This document shows positions 61,440 through 64,000 of a DNA stretch of 64,000 nt, one piece after another. Where the stretch lies: contig NZ_WWFG01000001.1 in the NCBI RefSeq assembly GCF_026127265.1, forward strand, positions 2,209,501 through 2,273,500, written 5' to 3'. How positions within the stretch are numbered: the first letter of the stretch is position 1; each line of letters starts with the position of its first letter. The notes beneath the pieces were generated by a model. The model did no database searches, was not told where the DNA came from, and was given only the letters and a program-made list of their open reading frames with translations. A program made the translations under genes and the position numbers. Source of the DNA: Nostoc sp. KVJ3. Its GTDB lineage: Bacteria > Cyanobacteriota > Cyanobacteriia > Cyanobacteriales > Nostocaceae.

Positions 61440-61739
61440 GACTTGTTAACGGAGATAAAAGGTGGATTCATCCAGTTCAAATACTCGTTAACGGAGATAA
61501 AAGGTGGATTCATCCAGTTCAAATACTCGTTAACGGAGATAAAAGGTGGATTCATCCAGTTCAAAGACTCGTTAACGGAGATAAAAGGTGGATTCATCCA
61601 GTTCAAATACTCGTTAACGGAGATAAAAGGTGGATTCATCCAGTTCAAATACTCGTTAACGGAGATAAAAGGTGGATTCATCCAGTTCAAATACTCGTTA
61701 ACGGAGATAAAAGGTGGATTTATCCAGTTCAAATACTCA
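61440..61739. repeat. Seven-copy 42-bp tandem repeat array
   Basis: Seven units of exactly 42 bp (starting GTTAACGGAG at 61445, 61487, 61529, 61571, 61613, 61655 and 61697) with only isolated changes: CAAAGA for CAAATA in copy 3 and GGATTTATCC for GGATTCATCC in copy 7. Each carries the palindrome GTTAAC and a GGAT-TC-ATCC hairpin core. Because 42 is a multiple of 3 and the unit has few stops, several frames on both strands stay open; I do not take these as genes. It follows thrS by about 100 bp. Confidence 0.95.
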
Positions 61740-61936
61740 TTTTAATTTTAACTTTTCATGAGATTTGGAAAGTCAGAAAGTATCACAGGCAACAAAAGTT
61801 TTCTCAATCACCGCACCCAAGAAAACTTTCTGATTTATTCAAGACTGATAGCATAGATTTAAAGACTTGTGGAATCTGCTCTTCCTAAACAGACTGGACT
61901 TGCATCAATTAATGTCAATAATTTTTGACTAACATT

Positions 61937-62338
61937 ATGAACCGCTTTACCTCTATTTTGCTGGCTGGCTTGATAGCATCTGCATCAGCTTTAGCTATTT
62001 CTCCAAAAGCTGGGGCTAATACACCAGCGTCTTATCTTGCTGAGTTTGATAGCTACGGCTATGAACACAACAATGATGGTAACTACGAACGTCATAATCG
62101 TCACGACAGAAATGGTGATTATGACCGCCACAACGACGATCGCCGTTATGACCGCGATAATCATCGCCGCTATGACCGTGATAACAATCGCCAATATAAC
62201 CGCGATAACAATCGCCAATATAACCGCGATAATAATCGCCAATATAATCGCGATAACAATCGCCAATATAACCGCGATAATAACCTTCGCAACATTCGTT
62301 TTCGCTATGAACGCGATCGCGACTGGGGACGTGGTTAA
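61937..62338 (+). CDS. Secreted Asp/Asn/Arg-rich repeat protein
   Basis: A 133-residue protein from ATG 61937 (an in-frame TTG at 61925 is unlikely). A signal peptide (FTSILLAGLIASASALAI, cut after ...KAGA) precedes a polar mature region with YNRDNNRQ octads repeated about four and a half times (62177-62284) after looser YDRHN/RYDRDN units. The tail is FRYERDRDWG. Such low-complexity, Asn/Asp/Arg/Tyr-rich secreted proteins are of unknown function; a surface or metal-ion binding role is possible. The repeat is reflected in 24-bp DNA units, so copy number may vary by slippage. Confidence 0.75.
   Translation: MNRFTSILLAGLIASASALAISPKAGANTPASYLAEFDSYGYEHNNDGNYERHNRHDRNGDYDRHNDDRRYDRDNHRRYDRDNNRQYNRDNNRQYNRDNNRQYNRDNNRQYNRDNNLRNIRFRYERDRDWGRG
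62177..62284 (+). repeat. 24-bp coding tandem repeat (YNRDNNRQ octads)
   Basis: Units CGNGATAANAATCGCCAATA plus TAAN start at 62177, 62201, 62225 and 62249, with a partial one at 62273. They lie inside the secreted protein gene. Mostly third-base changes separate the copies, which points to selection on the protein. Confidence 0.9.
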
Positions 62339-62403
62339 GTAGTTGCACAGAATTAATTACACAACGTCATTGCGAATGAAGCATTTGCGGTAGCGACTGT
62401 AGA

Positions 62404-62443
62404 GAAGCGAAGCAATCCCAAAGCTTTGGGATTGCTTCGCTTC
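62404..62443. repeat. Perfect 40-bp palindrome (GCGAAGCAATCCC type)
   Basis: GAAGCGAAGCAATCCCAAAG and its exact inverse abut with no loop. Similar GCGAAGCAATC units lie in the MITE at 58828-58971 and GCTTCGCTCGCAATGAC in 63832-63915. It is part of a wider repeat from about 62365 to 62467 bounded by CATTGCGA and TCGCAATG. The gap 62339-62607 is filled by this and by the lone inverted-repeat end at 62495. Confidence 0.88.
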
Positions 62444-62494
62444 ATTTCATTACGCTCGCAATGACAATGTATATTTAATTTTGCATGACTACTT

Positions 62495-62512
62495 AGAGGA
62501 TGTTTGAAAAGT
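62495..62512. repeat. Solo MITE end (AGAGGATGTTTGAAAAGT)
   Basis: Matches the 18-bp end of the 50551-50756 element at 17 of 18 positions. No inverted partner is found within the next few hundred bases, so it is a remnant or an independent occurrence. Confidence 0.65.
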
Positions 62513-62607
62513 CATGATTGATATGTCAAATATTTCTTTTTTACCTAGAAGCATGAGGCTACATTTAGTGGCACGATCAAATAAGGTCATGTTTTGATGT
62601 TGTCCCT

Positions 62608-63825
62608 ATGAAGATATTGGTGCTGAATGCTGGATCGAGTACCCAAAAGAGTTGTCTGTATGAAATTGCAGATGATGTTTTCTCCACCCAAGCAGCCCAA
62701 CCCCTTTGGGAAGGGAAAATAAACTGGACTCAAGATCGGGAGGTGGCAGAAATTGAGGTTAAAACTGCTACTGGTGCAACACTGCAAGAATCAATCTCTG
62801 GTGATTCTCCACAGGCACACCTCACCTATATGCTTCATACACTTAGCGATGGTGCTACCAAGGTAATCGATCAATTATCAGATATCGATCTGGCAGGGCA
62901 TCGAATAGTACATGGTGGACAAGATTATCGAGATCCTACGGTAATTACAGAGGATGTCAAAAAGGCGATCGCACATCTATCTAACCTCGCTCCAGCCCAT
63001 AATCCAGTTGCTGTGGAAGGCATAGAAGCAATTGAAGAAATCTCAAAAGATGTCACCCAAGTAGCAGTTTTTGATACTGGATTTCATGCCACTCTCCCGG
63101 ATGCAGCAGCAATCTATCCCGGCCCATATCAGTGGGTAGAGCAAGGTATCCGTCGCTACGGATTTCATGGTATCAGTCACCAATACTGTTCTCAACGTGC
63201 TGCCCAAATTCTCAGTCAAGATGTTCCACCTGAGCGCTTAATTAGCTGTCATCTAGGCAATGGTTGCTCTTTAGCAGCAATTAAAAACGGCCGCAGTATT
63301 GATACCACAATGGGATTCACACCCCTAGAAGGATTGATGATGGGTAGTCGTTCTGGTTCAATTGATCCGGGGATTCTGATTTATCTGTTGCGGTACTGCG
63401 ATTATTCTGTCGAAAAGTTGGACGATATCTTAAATAAAGCCTCTGGATTAAAGGGAATTTCGGGTGTATCTAGCGATATGCGTGAGGTGAGAGAAGCGAT
63501 CGCTCAAGGTAATTCTCGCGCTCAATTGGCGTGGGATATCTACGTGCATCGCCTACGTTCTGATATCGGTGCAATGCTTACCAGTTTAGGCGGATTAGAT
63601 GCTTTGGTGTTCACAGCCGGAGTGGGTGAACACTCTGCCCAAATTCGTCAAGCCGCCTGTGAAGTCTTTGGCTTTTTGGGACTGAAACTCGATCTTGAAA
63701 AAAATCAACAACAGCCTGTTGATGAAGATATTGCTACAACGGACTCAGCAGTACGGGTATTAGTTATTCATACTCAAGAAGATTGGGCGATCGCTCAACA
63801 GTGTTGGCAACTTTTGCAAAAATAG
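62608..63825 (+). CDS. ackA: Acetate kinase
   Basis: A 405-residue acetate kinase, converting acetyl phosphate and ADP to acetate and ATP (and back) in the cytoplasm. ASKHA-fold landmarks: KILVLNAGSSTQKSCLYEI at the N-terminus, GHRIVHGGQDY, VAVFDTGFHATLP, YGFHGISHQYCS, HLGNGCSLAAI, TTMGFTPLEGLMMGSRSG and FTAGVGEHSAQIRQ. The length is normal. ATG at 62608. No pta gene is adjacent. It is the last complete gene; the MITE pair at 63832-64000 follows its stop at once. Confidence 0.96.
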   Translation: MKILVLNAGSSTQKSCLYEIADDVFSTQAAQPLWEGKINWTQDREVAEIEVKTATGATLQESISGDSPQAHLTYMLHTLSDGATKVIDQLSDIDLAGHRIVHGGQDYRDPTVITEDVKKAIAHLSNLAPAHNPVAVEGIEAIEEISKDVTQVAVFDTGFHATLPDAAAIYPGPYQWVEQGIRRYGFHGISHQYCSQRAAQILSQDVPPERLISCHLGNGCSLAAIKNGRSIDTTMGFTPLEGLMMGSRSGSIDPGILIYLLRYCDYSVEKLDDILNKASGLKGISGVSSDMREVREAIAQGNSRAQLAWDIYVHRLRSDIGAMLTSLGGLDALVFTAGVGEHSAQIRQAACEVFGFLGLKLDLEKNQQQPVDEDIATTDSAVRVLVIHTQEDWAIAQQCWQLLQK

Positions 63826-63831
63826 AATTTA

Positions 63832-63915
63832 GAATACTCCAAGTAAAAAAATGCCCAATTGTCATTGCTTCGCTCGCAATGACGGGTTTTGGATCATTTA
63901 TTTTTTGGAACACTC
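63832..63915. mobile_element. 84-bp MITE (GAGTNNTCCAA ends), copy 2
   Basis: GAATACTCCAAGTAAAAAA at the left and GAGTGTTCCAAAAAATAAAT (inverse of the right end) are the same termini as at 58828-58971, in inverse orientation and with a shorter centre (TTGTCATTGCTTCGCTCGCA ATGACGGG). It begins 6 bp after the ackA stop. Confidence 0.85.
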
Positions 63916-63916
63916 T

Positions 63917-64000
63917 CAATACAGTTCGGTTAAGGTTTTTGATGGAAATTCTAGAGCGTAAAGACTCGATAAATCGCCGTCAAGACGAAAAAATGATTAT
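63917..64000. mobile_element. GGTTAAGG-type MITE, copy 2 (cut by window edge)
   Basis: CAATACAGTTCGGTTAAGG is followed by TTTTTGATGGAAAT and CGATAAATCGCCGTCAAGAC, as in the inverse of 41625-41758. The second half lies beyond the window. It starts one base after copy 2 of the other MITE ends, so the two elements abut. Confidence 0.82.

Noticed and set aside
61440..61739. Possible CRISPR array
   Set aside because: Units are directly contiguous and identical with no variable spacers, and no cas gene is present.
61319..61888. Long open frames on both strands through the 42-bp array
   Set aside because: They exist only because the unit length is a multiple of three; all frames give simple repeats, and none has a convincing start site or non-repeat domain.
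62016..62348. Other frames across the secreted repeat protein gene
   Set aside because: Periodic artefacts of the 24-bp repeat; only the plus-strand frame has a signal peptide and start.

Overview
The window looks like chromosomal DNA of a filamentous, heterocyst-forming cyanobacterium (Nostoc/Anabaena group). Reasons: the octamer GCGATCGC (HIP1) recurs throughout, genes are separated by heptamer repeats and small palindromic elements typical of Nostocales, housekeeping proteins (HisS, QueA, PyrG, ThrS, AckA) are of cyanobacterial type, and there are cyanobacteria-typical families (Mo-nitrogenase C-terminal-like proteins, DUF2605, DUF2973, Ser/Thr kinases with a YARHG tail, a luminal pentapeptide protein).

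Layout. 1-3.6 kb: start of hisS, a small DUF3598-like protein, an aldehyde dehydrogenase and a nitrilase-fold protein whose catalytic Lys and Cys appear replaced. 3.9-6.1 kb: AT-rich pair of a Coq4-like protein and a membrane histidine kinase. 6.4-14.9 kb: divergent pbpC (PBP1C) and a giant alpha-2-macroglobulin lipoprotein without the thioester motif, a periplasmic guarding pair. 15-18.5 kb: a DUF4347/cadherin/DUF4114 surface protein. 19-25.7 kb: UPF0426-like protein, aminotransferase, TPR protein, queA, a frameshifted yraN, pentapeptide protein and a small secreted protein. 25.9-31.2 kb: accessory island with a two-gene operon (HNH-like membrane protein plus 900-residue dynamin-like GTPase), meeting tail to tail a toxin-antitoxin operon and followed by a multi-hairpin MITE. 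This is my best candidate for an undescribed, possibly defensive, system. 31.4-38.7 kb: AmiC-type amidase, pyrG, an internally duplicated small protein, an amino-acid-type binding lipoprotein and a Ser/Thr kinase. 39-45.3 kb: a toxin-antitoxin locus with the toxin killed by a nonsense codon, a membrane GTPase, a repeat cluster (cloverleaf-forming palindromes and a MITE), a second histidine kinase and an orphan membrane fusion protein. 45.4-53.4 kb: creatininase-family protein, cupin, two Mo-nitrogenase C-terminal-like paralogues, a YARHG kinase, GIY-YIG protein, GNAT and a methyltransferase. 53.5-57.4 kb: a decayed response regulator, then an arsenosugar cluster (arsM, PiT-type permease, arsS) ending in a good terminator. 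57.7-64 kb: DUF2973 and DUF2605 genes, a MITE, an internally deleted tnpB remnant just before thrS, a seven-copy 42-bp tandem array, a repeat-rich secreted protein, ackA and two abutting MITEs at the right edge.

The window is rich in small non-autonomous elements. At least four terminal-inverted-repeat families are visible, several with two copies here, and repeat-derived DNA lies inside coding sequence in pbpC, in the alpha-2-macroglobulin signal region and probably in yraN. Several genes are decaying (yraN, one vapC, the response regulator, tnpB). All functions are read from sequence motifs and memory of families; no search was run.
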